Shown here piece after piece: positions 1 through 12,700 of a stretch of DNA of 64,000 bases. Each line of letters opens with the position of its first letter. Positions within the stretch are counted from its first letter, which is position 1. Origin of the DNA: Xanthostigma xanthostigma (lineage: Eukaryota > Arthropoda > Insecta > Raphidioptera > Raphidiidae); contig OY754467.1 of assembly GCA_963575645.1 (NCBI GenBank), forward strand, positions 7,812,001 to 7,876,000, in the 5' to 3' direction. The notes beneath the pieces were generated by a model. That model saw only the letters and a program-made list of their open reading frames with translations, made no database searches and had not been told where the DNA came from. The position numbers and the translations under genes are program-made.

Positions 1-1341
1 TTTTGCAAAACTGCAACTTTTTAAGACACTAAACGCCTTTTGGACCGTTCTATACTAACCGTACTTATAGAAAATTTCAAGCTGAATCGATTCCGACCAT
101 CCGCAACCCCGTATCACTTTTAGTTTTGGAGATATGAGCGTTTATTCATATTATTAGAAAAAAACTTAAAAACGCTGTAACTTCTAAACGACTAAAGATA
201 CGGAGGTGGGAGTGGGCGGAATCTATTCAGCGGGATTTTTTATATAAGAATAACCTCAGTTGTAAGTCGTTTGCAAACAATATGACAGTGATTTTTGGTT
301 TTTTTTTAAATTGGAAAAAGTAAGAAGGGGGGACCCTTCTTACAAAATTGGAAAATTTTCGAAAAATAAATTCGTCTGATATCGTGCATACTTATAGAAA
401 AAGTCATTCTGAATCGATTCCGACCACCCGCAACCTTGTATCTCTTTTGGTTTCGGAGATATGGCCAATTTTAACTGTTTAATTTTTTTTACATTTTAAA
501 CCGTCATAGCGTCTAAACTAAGAGAGATACGAATGTGCGCTTGGTCCCATTCGATTCAGCGTACTTTTTTCTATAAGACACGTTACTATTAAGCATATTT
601 GAAAAAATTATATATTTTGCCAAATATCGCAAAACTTTCATGTTTTCATATGCGTTTTGCAAAACTGCAACTTTTTAAGACACTAAACGCCTTTTGGACC
701 GTTCTATACTAACTGTACTTATAGAAAATTTCAAGCTGAATCGATTCCGACCATCCGCAACCCCGTATCACTTTTAGTTTCGGAGATATGAGCGTTTATT
801 CATATTATTAGAAAAAAACTTAAAAACGCTGTAACTTCTAAACGACTAAAGATACGTAGGTGGGAGTGGGCGGAATCGATTCAGCGCGATTTTTTCTATA
901 AGAATAACCTCAGTTGTAAGTCGTTTGCAAACAATATGACAGTGATTTTTGGATTTTTTTAAAATTGGAAAAAGTAAGAAGGGGGGACCCTTCTTACAAA
1001 ATTGGAAAATTTTCGAAAAATAAATTCGTTTGATATCGTGCATACTTATAGAAAAAGTCATTCTGAATCGATTCCGACCACCCGCAACCTTGTATCTCTT
1101 TTGGTTTCGGAGATATGGCCAATTTTAGCTGTTTAATTTTTTTTACATTTTAAACCGTCATAGCGTCTAAACTAAGAGAGATACGAATGTGCGCTTGGTC
1201 CCATTCGATTCAGCGTACTTTTTTCTATAAGACACGTTACTATTAAGCATATTTGAAAAAATTATATATTTTGCCAAATATCGCAAAACTTTCATGTTTT
1301 CATATGCGTTTTGCAAAACTGCAACTTTTTAAGACACTAAA

Positions 1342-2550
1342 TATTCAAAGCAATGGCACGTCAGTCCGGTGTCGGAGAGGCAACCGGATGGCGAGTGGTA
1401 ATCTGGGCCTATGAGTGGTACAGAACCCCCTGGTAGCGGCCAAAGTGACCCCAAATGGACGGGGGCGGCGATATGGGGGTGGGGCAAAATCGAAAAATGT
1501 TTGAAAAGGCAACCGGATAAAAATGCGGTTGCATTGAAGGAAATACCCTAATTATATAATAAATTTTTTTTGCCATCCGAACCACACGGGCCATTTTTGC
1601 ACTAGCGAATAAAAAAAAAATTAAAAAAAAACTGAAAAGGCAACCGCTTCAAAATTAGTGAGCATACTTATTGACACCACCAAACGTTGGAAAAAAATTG
1701 CCATCCGATCCTGATGGGCAGTTTCGGAGAAACAACCCCTCAAAGTCACAGAAAAACCCTTTTTTTCGATTTTTTCAACAATAAGTAAAAAAAACACACT
1801 AAACATTGTTCAAATCGGATGGCATTCGAAATTTATACTGTCCTAAGTACATATAATAGTGTGTATCAATGCCATCCGATTTAGATTAAATTTACCCCTA
1901 TTTAGCCAACCCCCAAAACTCAATAACAATAAAAATAATGCCATACGCTGCATAAAATTGTTATTTTCATGAGTTTTGGGAGATGGCTAAATAGGGGTAA
2001 ATTTAATCTAAATCGGATGGCATTGATACACACTATTATTTGTACTTAGGACAGTATAAATTTCGAATGCCATCCGATTTGAACAATGTTTAGTGTGTTT
2101 TTTTTACTTATTGTTGAAAAAATCGAAAAAAAGGGTTTTTCTGTGACTTTGAGGGGTTGTTTCTCCGAAACTGCCCATCAGGATCGGATGGCAATTTTTT
2201 TCCAACGTTTGGTGGTGTCAATAAGTATGCTCACTAATTTTGAAGCGGTTGCCTTTTCAGTTTTTTTTTAATTTTTTTTTTATTCGCTAGTGCAAAAATG
2301 GCCCGCGTGGTTCGGATGGCAAAAAAAATTTATTATATAATTAGGGTATTTCCTTCAATGCAACCGCATTTTTATCCGGTTGCCTTTTCAAACATTTTTC
2401 GATTTTGCCCCACCCCCATATAGCCGCCCCCGTCCATTTGGGGTCACTTTGGCCGCTACCAGGGGGTTCTGTACCACTCATAGGCCCAGATTACCACTCG
2501 CCATCCGGTTGCCTCTCCGACACCGGACTGACGTGCCATTGCTTTGAATA
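1342..2550. mobile_element. 1209-bp near-perfect palindromic (foldback) element inserted in the satellite
   Basis: The element begins TATTCAAAGCAATGGCAC and ends with its reverse complement. The two arms are about 580 bp each and run to a small loop near 1935-1965. By eye they differ at only a few sites, for example near 1469, 1588 and 1853. It interrupts one 654-bp monomer; removing 1209 bp plus a 3-bp AAA duplication (1339-1341 and 2551-2553) restores a monomer of exactly 654 bp. No transposase is encoded: the only frames are short mirror-image ones of 61 codons. Both arms are studded with GCCATCCG and GGCAACCGG motifs in both orientations. It is a non-autonomous foldback or MITE-like element of unassigned superfamily. 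Confidence 0.93.
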
Positions 2551-5500
2551 AAACGCCTTTTGGATCGTTCTATACTAACCGTACTTATAGAAAATTTCAA
2601 GCTGAATCGATTCCGACCATCCGCAACCCCGTATCACTTTTAGTTTCGGAGATATGAGCGTTTATTCATATTATTAGAAAAAAACTTAAAAACGCTGTAA
2701 CTTCTAAACGACTAAAGATACGGAGGTGGGAGTGGGCGGAATCGATTCAGCGCGATTTTTTATATAAGAATAACCTCAGTTGTAAGTCGTTTGCAAACAA
2801 TATGACAGTGATTTTTGGATTTTTTTAAAAATGGAAAAAGTAAGAAGGGGGGACCCTTATTACAAAATTGGAAAATTTTCGAAAAATAAATTCGTTTGAT
2901 ATCGTGCATACTTATAGAAAAAGTCATTCTGAATCGATTCCGACCACCCGCAACCTTGTATCTCTTTTGGTTTCGGAGATATGGCCAATTTTAACTGTTT
3001 AATTTTTTTTACATTTTAAACCGTCATAGCGTCTAAACTAAGAGAGATACGAATGTGCGCTTGGTCCCATTCGATTCAGCGTACTTTTTTCTATAAGACA
3101 CGTTACTATTAAGCATATTTGAAAAAATTATATATTTTGCCAAATATCGCAAAACTTTCATGTTTTCATATGCGTTTTGCAAAACTGCAACTTTTTAAGA
3201 CACTAAACGCCTTTTAGACCGTTCTATACTAACCGTACTTATAGAAAATTTCAAGCTGAATCGATTCCGACCATCCGCAACCCCGTATCACTTTTAGTTT
3301 CGGAGATATGAGCGTTTATTCATATTATTAGAAAAAAACTTAAAAACGCTGTAACTTCTAAACGACTAAAGATACGGAGGTGGGAGTGGGCGGAATCGAT
3401 TCAGCGCGATTTTTTATATAAGAATAACCTCAGTTGTAAGTCGTTTGCAAACAATATGACAGTGATTTTTGTTTTTTTTTTTAATTGAAAAAGTAAGAAG
3501 GGGGGACCCTTCTTAAAAAATTGGAAAATTTTCGAAAAATAAATTCGTCTGATATCGTGCATACTTATAGAAAAAGTCATTCTGAATCGATTCCGACCAC
3601 CCGCAACCTTGTATCTCTTTTGGTTTCGGAGATATGGCCAATTTTAACTGTTTAATTTTTTTTACATTTTAAACCGTCATAGCGTCTAAACTAAGAGAGA
3701 TACGAATGTGCGCTTGGTCCCATTCGATTCAGCGTACTTTTTTCTATAAGACACGTTACTATTAAGCATATTTGAAAAAATTATATATTTTGCCAAATAT
3801 CGCAAAACTTTCATGTTTTCATATGCGTTTTGCAAAACTGCAACTTTTTAAGACACTAAACGCCTTTTGGATCGTTCTATACTAACCGTACTTATAGAAA
3901 ATTTCAAGCTGAATCGATTCCGACCATCCGCAACCCCGTATCACTTTTAGTTTCGGAGATATGAGCGTTTATTCATATTATTAGAAAAAAACTTAAAAAC
4001 GCTGTAACTTCTAAACGACTAAAGATACGGAGGTGGGAGTGGGCGGAATCGATTCAGCGCGATTTTTTATATAAGAATAACCTCAGTTGTAAGTCGTTTG
4101 CAAACAATATGACAGTGATTTTTGGATTTTTTTAAAAATGGAAAAAGTAAGAAGGGGGGACCCTTATTACAAAATTGGAAAATTTTCGAAAAATAAATTC
4201 GTTTGATATCGTGCATACTTATAGAAAAAGTCATTCTGAATCGATTCCGACCACCCGCAACCTTGTATCTCTTTTGGTTTCGGAGATATGGCCAATTTTA
4301 ACTGTTTAATTTTTTTTACATTTTAAACCGTCATAGCGTCTAAACTAAGAGAGATACGAATGTGCGCTTGGTCCCATTCGATTCAGCGTACTTTTTTCTA
4401 TAAGACACGTTACTATTAAGCATATTTGAAAAAATTATATATTTTGCCAAATATCGCAAAACTTTCATGTTTTCATATGCGTTTTGCAAAACTGCAACTT
4501 TTTAAGACACTAAACGCCTTTTAGACCGTTCTATACTAACCGTACTTATAGAAAATTTCAAGCTGAATCGATTCCGACCATCCGCAACCCCGTATCACTT
4601 TTAGTTTCGGAGATATGAGCGTTTATTCATATTATTAGAAAAAAACTTAAAAACGCTGTAACTTCTAAACGACTAAAGATACGGAGGTGGGAGTGGGCGG
4701 AATCGATTCAGCGCGATTTTTTATATAAGAATAACCTCAGTTGTAAGTCGTTTGCAAACAATATGACAGTGATTTTTGTTTTTTTTTTTAATTGAAAAAG
4801 TAAGAAGGGGGGACCCTTCTTAAAAAATTGGAAAATTTTCGAAAAATAAATTCGTCTGATATCGTGCATACTTATAGAAAAAGTCATTCTGAATCGATTC
4901 CGACCACCCGCAACCTTGTATCTCTTTTGGTTTCGGAGATATGGCCAATTTTAACTGTTTAATTTTTTTTACATTTTAAACCGTCATAGCGTCTAAACTA
5001 AGAGAGATACGAATGTGCGCTTGGTCCCATTCGATTCAGCGTACTTTTTTCTATAAGACACGTTACTATTAAGCATATTTGAAAAAATTATATATTTTGC
5101 CAAATATCGCAAAACTTTCATGTTTTCATATGCGTTTTGCAAAACTGCAACTTTTTAAGACACTAAACGCCTTTTGGACCGTTCTATACTAACCGTACTT
5201 ATAGAAAATTTCAAGCTGAATCGATTCCGACCATCCGCAACCCCGTATCACTTTTAGTTTCGGAGATATGAGCGTTTATTCATATTATTAGAAAAAGACT
5301 TAAAAACGCTGTAACTTCTAAACGACTAAAGATACGGAGGTGGGAGTGGGCGGAATCGATTCAGCGCGATTTTTTCTATAAAAATAACCTCAGTTGTAAG
5401 TCGTATGCAAACAATATGACAGTGATTTTTGGATTTTTTTAAAATTGGAAAAAGTAAGAAGGGGGGACCCTTCTTACAAAATTGGAAAATTTTCGAAAAA

Positions 5501-8500
5501 TAAATTCGTTTGATATCGTGCATACTTATAGAAAAAGTCATTCTGAATCGATTCCGACCACCCGCAACCTTGTATCTCTTTTGGTTTCGGAGATATGGCC
5601 AATTTTAACTGTTTAATTTTTTTTACATTTTAAACCGTCATAGCGTCTAAACTAAGAGAGATACGAATGTGCGCTTGGTCCCATTCGATTCAGCGTACTT
5701 TTTTCTATAAGACACGTTACTATTAAGCATATTTGAAAAAATTATATATTTTGCCAAATATCGCAAAACTTTCATGTTTTCATATGCGTTTTGCAAAACT
5801 GCAACTTTTTAAGACACTAAACGCCTTTTGGACCGTTCTATACTAACCGTACTTATAGAAAATTTCAAGCTGAATCGATTCCGACCATCCGCAACCCCGT
5901 ATCACTTTTAGTTTCGGAGATATGAGCGTTTATTCATATTATTAGAAAAAAACTTAAAAACGCTGTAACTTCTAAACGACTAAAGATACGGAGGTGGGAG
6001 TGGGCGGAATCGATTCAGCGCGATTTTTTATATAAGAATAACCTCAGTTGTAAGTCGTTTGCAAACAATATGACAGTGATTTTTGTTTTTTTTTTTAATT
6101 GAAAAAGTAAGAAGGGGGGACCCTTCTTAAAAAATTGGAAAATTTTCGAAAAATAAATTCGTCTGATATCGTGCATACTTATAGAAAAAGTCATTCTGAA
6201 TCGATTCCGACCACCCGCAACCTTGTATCTCTTTTGGTTTCGGAGATATGGCCAATTTTAACTGTTTAATTTTTTTTACATTTTAAACCGTCATAGCGTC
6301 TAAACTAAGAGAGATACGAATGTGCGCTTGGTCCCATTCGATTCAGCGTACTTTTTTCTATAAGACACGTTACTATTAAGCATATTTGAAAAAATTATAT
6401 ATTTTGCCAAATATCGCAAAACTTTCATGTTTTCATATGCGTTTTGCAAAACTGCAACTTTTTAAGACACTAAACGCCTTTTGGACCGTTCTATACTAAC
6501 CGTACTTATAGAAAATTTCAAGCTGAATCGATTCCGACCATCCGCAACCCCGTATCACTTTTAGTTTCGGAGATATGAGCGTTTATTCATATTATTAGAA
6601 AAAGACTTAAAAACGCTGTAACTTCTAAACGACTAAAGATACGGAGGTGGGAGTGGGCGGAATCGATTCAGCGCGATTTTTTCTATAAAAATAACCTCAG
6701 TTGTAAGTCGTATGCAAACAATATGACAGTGATTTTTGGATTTTTTTAAAATTGGAAAAAGTAAGAAGGGGGGACCCTTCTTACAAAATTGGAAAATTTT
6801 CGAAAAATAAATTCGTTTGATATCGTGCATACTTATAGAAAAAGTCATTCTGAATCGATTCCGACCACCCGCAACCTTGTATCTCTTTTGGTTTCGGAGA
6901 TATGGCCAATTTTAACTGTTTAATTTTTTTTACATTTTAAACCGTCATAGCGTCTAAACTAAGAGAGATACGAATGTGCGCTTGGTCCCATTCGATTCAG
7001 CGTACTTTTTTCTATAAGACACGTTACTATTAAGCATATTTGAAAAAATTATATATTTTGCCAAATATCGCAAAACTTTCATGTTTTCATATGCGTTTTG
7101 CAAAACTGCAACTTTTTAAGACACTAAACGCCTTTTGGATCGTTCTATACTAACCGTACTTATAGAAAATTTCAAGCTGAATCGATTCCGACCATCCGCA
7201 ACCCCGTATCACTTTTAGTTTCGGAGATATGAGCGTTTATTCATATTATTAGAAAAAAACTTAAAAACGCTGTAACTTCTAAACGACTAAAGATACGGAG
7301 GTGGGAGTGGGCGGAATCGATTCAGCGCGATTTTTTATATAAGAATAACCTCAGTTGTAAGTCGTTTGCAAACAATATGACAGTGATTTTTGGATTTTTT
7401 TAAAAATGGAAAAAGTAAGAAGGGGGGACCCTTATTACAAAATTGGAAAATTTTCGAAAAATAAATTCGTTTGATATCGTGCATACTTATAGAAAAAGTC
7501 ATTCTGAATCGATTCCGACCACCCGCAACCTTGTATCTCTTTTGGTTTCGGAGATATGGCCAATTTTAACTGTTTAATTTTTTTTACATTTTAAACCGTC
7601 ATAGCGTCTAAACTAAGAGAGATACGAATGTGCGCTTGGTCCCATTCGATTCAGCGTACTTTTTTCTATAAGACACGTTACTATTAAGCATATTTGAAAA
7701 AATTATATATTTTGCCAAATATCGCAAAACTTTCATGTTTTCATATGCGTTTTGCAAAACTGCAACTTTTTAAGACACTAAACGCCTTTTGGACCGTTCT
7801 ATACTAACCGTACTTATAGAAAATTTCAAGCTGAATCGATTCCGACCATCCGCAACCCCGTATCACTTTTAGTTTCGGAGATATGAGCGTTTATTCATAT
7901 TATTAGAAAAAAACTTAAAAACGCTGTAACTTCTAAACGACTAAAGATACGGAGGTGGGAGTGGGCGGAATCTATTCAGCGGGATTTTTTATATAAGAAT
8001 AACCTCAGTTGTAAGTCGTTTGCAAACAATATGACAGTGATTTTTGGTTTTTTTTTAAATTGGAAAAAGTAAGAAGGGGGGACCCTTCTTACAAAATTGG
8101 AAAATTTTCGAAAAATAAATTCGTCTGATATCGTGCATACTTATAGAAAAAGTCATTCTGAATCGATTCCGACCACCCGCAACCTTGTATCTCTTTTGGT
8201 TTCGGAGATATGGCCAATTTTAACTGTTTAATTTTTTTTACATTTTAAACCGTCATAGCGTCTAAACTAAGAGAGATACGAATGTGCGCTTGGTCCCATT
8301 CGATTCAGCGTACTTTTTTCTATAAGACACGTTACTATTAAGCATATTTGAAAAAATTATATATTTTGCCAAATATCGCAAAACTTTCATGTTTTCATAT
8401 GCGTTTTGCAAAACTGCAACTTTTTAAGACACTAAACGCCTTTTGGACCGTTCTATACTAACTGTACTTATAGAAAATTTCAAGCTGAATCGATTCCGAC

Positions 8501-9057
8501 CATCCGCAACCCCGTATCACTTTTAGTTTCGGAGATATGAGCGTTTATTCATATTATTAGAAAAAAACTTAAAAACGCTGTAACTTCTAAACGACTAAAG
8601 ATACGTAGGTGGGAGTGGGCGGAATCGATTCAGCGCGATTTTTTCTATAAGAATAACCTCAGTTGTAAGTCGTTTGCAAACAATATGACAGTGATTTTTG
8701 GATTTTTTTAAAATTAGAAAAAGTAAGAAGGGGGGACCCTTCTTACAAAATTGGAAAATTTTCGAAAAATAAATTCGTTTGATATCGTGCATACTTATAG
8801 AAAAAGTCATTCTGAATCGATTCCGACCACCCGCAACCTTGTATCTCTTTTGGTTTCGGAGATATGGCCAATTTTAGCTGTTTAATTTTTTTTACACTTT
8901 AAACCGCCATAGCGTCTAAACTAAGAGAGATACGAATGTGCGCTTGGTCCCATTCGATTCAGCGTACTTTTTTCTATAAGACACGTTACTATTAAGCATA
9001 TTTGAAAAAATTATATATTTTGCCAAATATCGCAAAACTTTCATGTTTTCATATGCG

Positions 9058-9711
9058 TTTTGCAAAACTGCAACTTTTTAAGACACTAAACGCCTTTTGG
9101 ATCGTTCTATACTAACCGTACTTATAGAAAATTTCAAGCTGAATCGATTCCGACCATCCGCAACCCCGTATCACTTTTAGTTTCGGAGATATGAGCGTTT
9201 ATTCATATTATTAGAAAAAAACTTAAAAACGCTGTAACTTCTAAACGACTAAAGATACGGAGGTGGGAGTGGGCGGAATCGATTCAGCGCGATTTTTTAT
9301 ATAAGAATAACCTCAGTTGTAAGTCGTTTGCAAACAATATGACAGTGATTTTTGGATTTTTTTAAAAATGGAAAAAGTAAGAAGGGGGGACCCTTATTAC
9401 AAAATTGGAAAATTTTCGAAAAATAAATTCGTTTGATATCGTGCATACTTATAGAAAAAGTCATTCTGAATCGATTCCGACCACCCGCAACCTTGTATCT
9501 CTTTTGGTTTCGGAGATATGGCCAATTTTAACTGTTTAATTTTTTTTACATTTTAAACCGTCATAGCGTCTAAACTAAGAGAGATACGAATGTGCGCTTG
9601 GTCCCATTCGATTCAGCGTACTTTTTTCTATAAGACACGTTACTATTAAGCATATTTGAAAAAATTATATATTTTGCCAAATATCGCAAAACTTTCATGT
9701 TTTCATATGCG
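9058..9711. repeat. Satellite monomer with the paralogous empty site of the palindrome
   Basis: This monomer is the same variant type as the interrupted one at 1309-3174: it has GGATCG after the junction, an AAAAATGG tract and CCCTTATTAC. It is preceded by the same neighbour types. Its junction at 9085-9094 reads ACTAAACGCC without any insertion. It therefore shows the pre-insertion sequence and supports the AAA target duplication. Confidence 0.85.
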
Positions 9712-12700
9712 TTTTGCAAAACTGCAACTTTTTAAGACACTAAACGCCTTTTGGACCGTTCTATACTAACCGTACTTATAGAAAATTTCAAGCTGAATCG
9801 ATTCCGACCATCCGCAACCCCGTATCACTTTTAGTTTCGGAGATATGAGCGTTTATTCATATTATTAGAAAAAAACTTAAAAACGCTGTAACTTCTAAAC
9901 GACTAAAGATACGGAGGTGGGAGTGGGCGGAATCGATTCAGCGCGATTTTTTATATAAGAATAACCTCAGTTGTAAGTCGTTTGCAAACAATATGACAGT
10001 GATTTTTGTTTTTTTTTTTAATTGAAAAAGTAAGAAGGGGGGACCCTTCTTAAAAAATTGGAAAATTTTCGAAAAATAAATTCGTCTGATATCGTGCATA
10101 CTTATAGAAAAAGTCATTCTGAATCGATTCCGACCACCCGCAACCTTGTATCTCTTTTGGTTTCGGAGATATGGCCAATTTTAACCGTTTAATTTTTTTT
10201 ACATTTTAAACCGTCATAGCGTCTAAACTAAGAGAGATACGAATGTGCGCTTGGTCCCATTCGATTCAGCGTACTTTTTTCTATAAGACACGTTACTATT
10301 AAGCATATTTGAAAAAATTATATATTTTGCCAAATATCGCAAAACTTTCATGTTTTCATATGCGTTTTGCAAAACTGCAACTTTTTAAGACACTAAACGC
10401 CTTTTGGACCGTTCTATACTAACCGTACTTATAGAAAATTTCAAGCTGAATCGATTCCGACCATCCGCAACCCCGTATCACTTTTAGTTTCGGAGATATG
10501 AGCGTTTATTCATATTATTAGAAAAAAACTTAAAAACGCTGTAACTTCTAAACGACTAAAGATACGGAGGTGGGAGTGGGCGGAATCGATTCAGCGCGAT
10601 TTTTTCTATAAGAATAACCTCAGTTGTAAGTCGTTTGCAAACAATATGACAGTGATTTTTGTTTTTTTTTTTAATTGAAAAAGTAAGAAGGGGGGACCCT
10701 TCTTAAAAAATTGGAAAATTTTCGAAAAATAAATTCGTCTGATATCGTGCATACTTATAGAAAAAGTCATTCTGAATCGATTCCGACCACCCGCAACCTT
10801 GTATCTCTTTTGGTTTCGGAGATATGGCCAATTTTAACTGTTTAATTTTTTTTACACTTTAAACCGTCATAGCGTCTAAACTAAGAGAGATACGAATGTG
10901 CGCTTGGTCCCATTCGATTCAGCGTACTTTTTTCTATAAGACACGTTACTTTTAAGCATATTTGAAAAAATTATATATTTTGCCAAATATCGCAAAACTT
11001 TCGTGTTTTCATATGCGATTTGCAAAACTGCAACTTTTTAAGACACTAAACGCCTTTTGGACCGTTCTATACTAACCGTACTTATACAAAATTTCAAGCT
11101 GATTCGATTCCGACCATCCGCAACCCCGTATCACTTTTAGTTTCGGAGATATGAGCGTTTATTCATATTATTAGAAAAAAACTTAAAAACGCTGTAACTT
11201 CTAAACGACTAAAGATACGGAGGTGGGAGTGGGCGGAATCGATTCAGCGCGATTTTTTATATAAGAATAACCTCAGTTGTAAGTCGTTTGCAAACAATAT
11301 GACAGTGATTTTTGGATTTTTTTAAAATTGGAAAAAGTAAGAAGGGGGGACCCTTCTTACAAAATTGGAAAATTTTCGAAAAATAAATTCGTTTGATATC
11401 GTGCATACTTATAGAAAAAGTCATTCTGAATCGATTCCGACCACCCGCAACCTTGTATCTCTTTTGGTTTCGGAGATATGGCCAATTTTAACTGTTTAAT
11501 TTTTTTTACATTTTAAACCGCCATAGCGTCTAAACTAAGAGAGATACGAATGTGCGCTTGGTCCCATTCGATTCAGCGTACTTTTTTCTATAAGACACGT
11601 TACTATTAAGCATATTTGAAAAAATTATATATTTTGCCAAATATCGCAAAACTTTCGTGTTTTCATATGCGATTTGCAAAACTGCAACTTTTTAAGACAC
11701 TAAACGCCTTTTGGATCGTTCTATACTAACCGTACTTATAGAAAATTTCAAGCTGAATCGATTCCGACCATCCGCAACCCCGTATCACTTTTAGTTTCGG
11801 AGATATGAGCGTTTATTCATATTATTAGAAAAAAACTTAAAAACGCTGTAACTTCTAAACGACTAAAGATACGGAGGTGGGAGTGGGCGGAATCGATTCA
11901 GCGCGATTTTTTCTATAAGAATAACCTCAGTTGTAAGTCGTTTGCAAACAATATGACAGTGATTTTTGGATTTTTTTAAAATTGGAAAAAGTAAGAAGGG
12001 GGTACCCTTCTTACAAAATTGGAAAATTTTCGAAAAATAAATTCGTTTGATATCGTGCATACTTATAGAAAAAGTCATTCTGAATCGATTCCGACCACCC
12101 GCAACCTTGTATCTCTTTTGGTTTCGGAGATATGGCCAATTTTAACTGTTTAATTTTTTTTACACTTTAAACCGTCATAGCGTCTAAACTAAGAGAGATA
12201 CGAATGTGCGCTTGGTCCCATTCGATTCAGCGTACTTTTTTCTATAAGACACGTTACTTTTAAGCATATTTGAAAAAATTATATATTTTGCCAAATATCG
12301 CAAAACTTTCGTGTTTTCATATGCGATTTGCAAAACTGCAACTTTTTAAGACACTAAACGCCTTTTGGACCGTTCTATACTAACCGTACTTATACAAAAT
12401 TTCAAGCTGATTCGATTCCGACCATCCGCAACCCCGTATCACTTTTAGTTTCGGAGATATGAGCGTTTATTCATATTATTAGAAAAAAACTTAAAAACGC
12501 TGTAACTTCTAAACGACTAAAGATACGGAGGTGGGAGTGGGCGGAATCGATTCAGCGCGATTTTTTCTATAAGAATAACCTCAGTTGTAAGTCGTTTGCA
12601 AACAATATGACAGTGATTTTTGGATTTTTTTAAAATTGGAAAAAGTAAGAAGGGGGTACCCTTCTTACAAAATTGGAAAATTTTCGAAAAATAAATTCGT

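Noticed and set aside
846-1061. A 71-codon minus-strand frame repeated, nearly unchanged, in about half of the satellite monomers (also 5326, 6633, 8595, 11863, 12517, 13171, 13825).
   Set aside because: It follows the tandem DNA repeat, is broken in the remaining monomers by single-base and T-run changes, and has no domain. Its conservation is explained by satellite homogenisation.
1621-1806. Identical 61-codon frames on opposite strands (1621-1806 and 2086-2271), suggesting a duplicated gene.
   Set aside because: They are the same palindrome arm read twice. There is no recognisable domain, and the ends of the frames run into A/T homopolymers.
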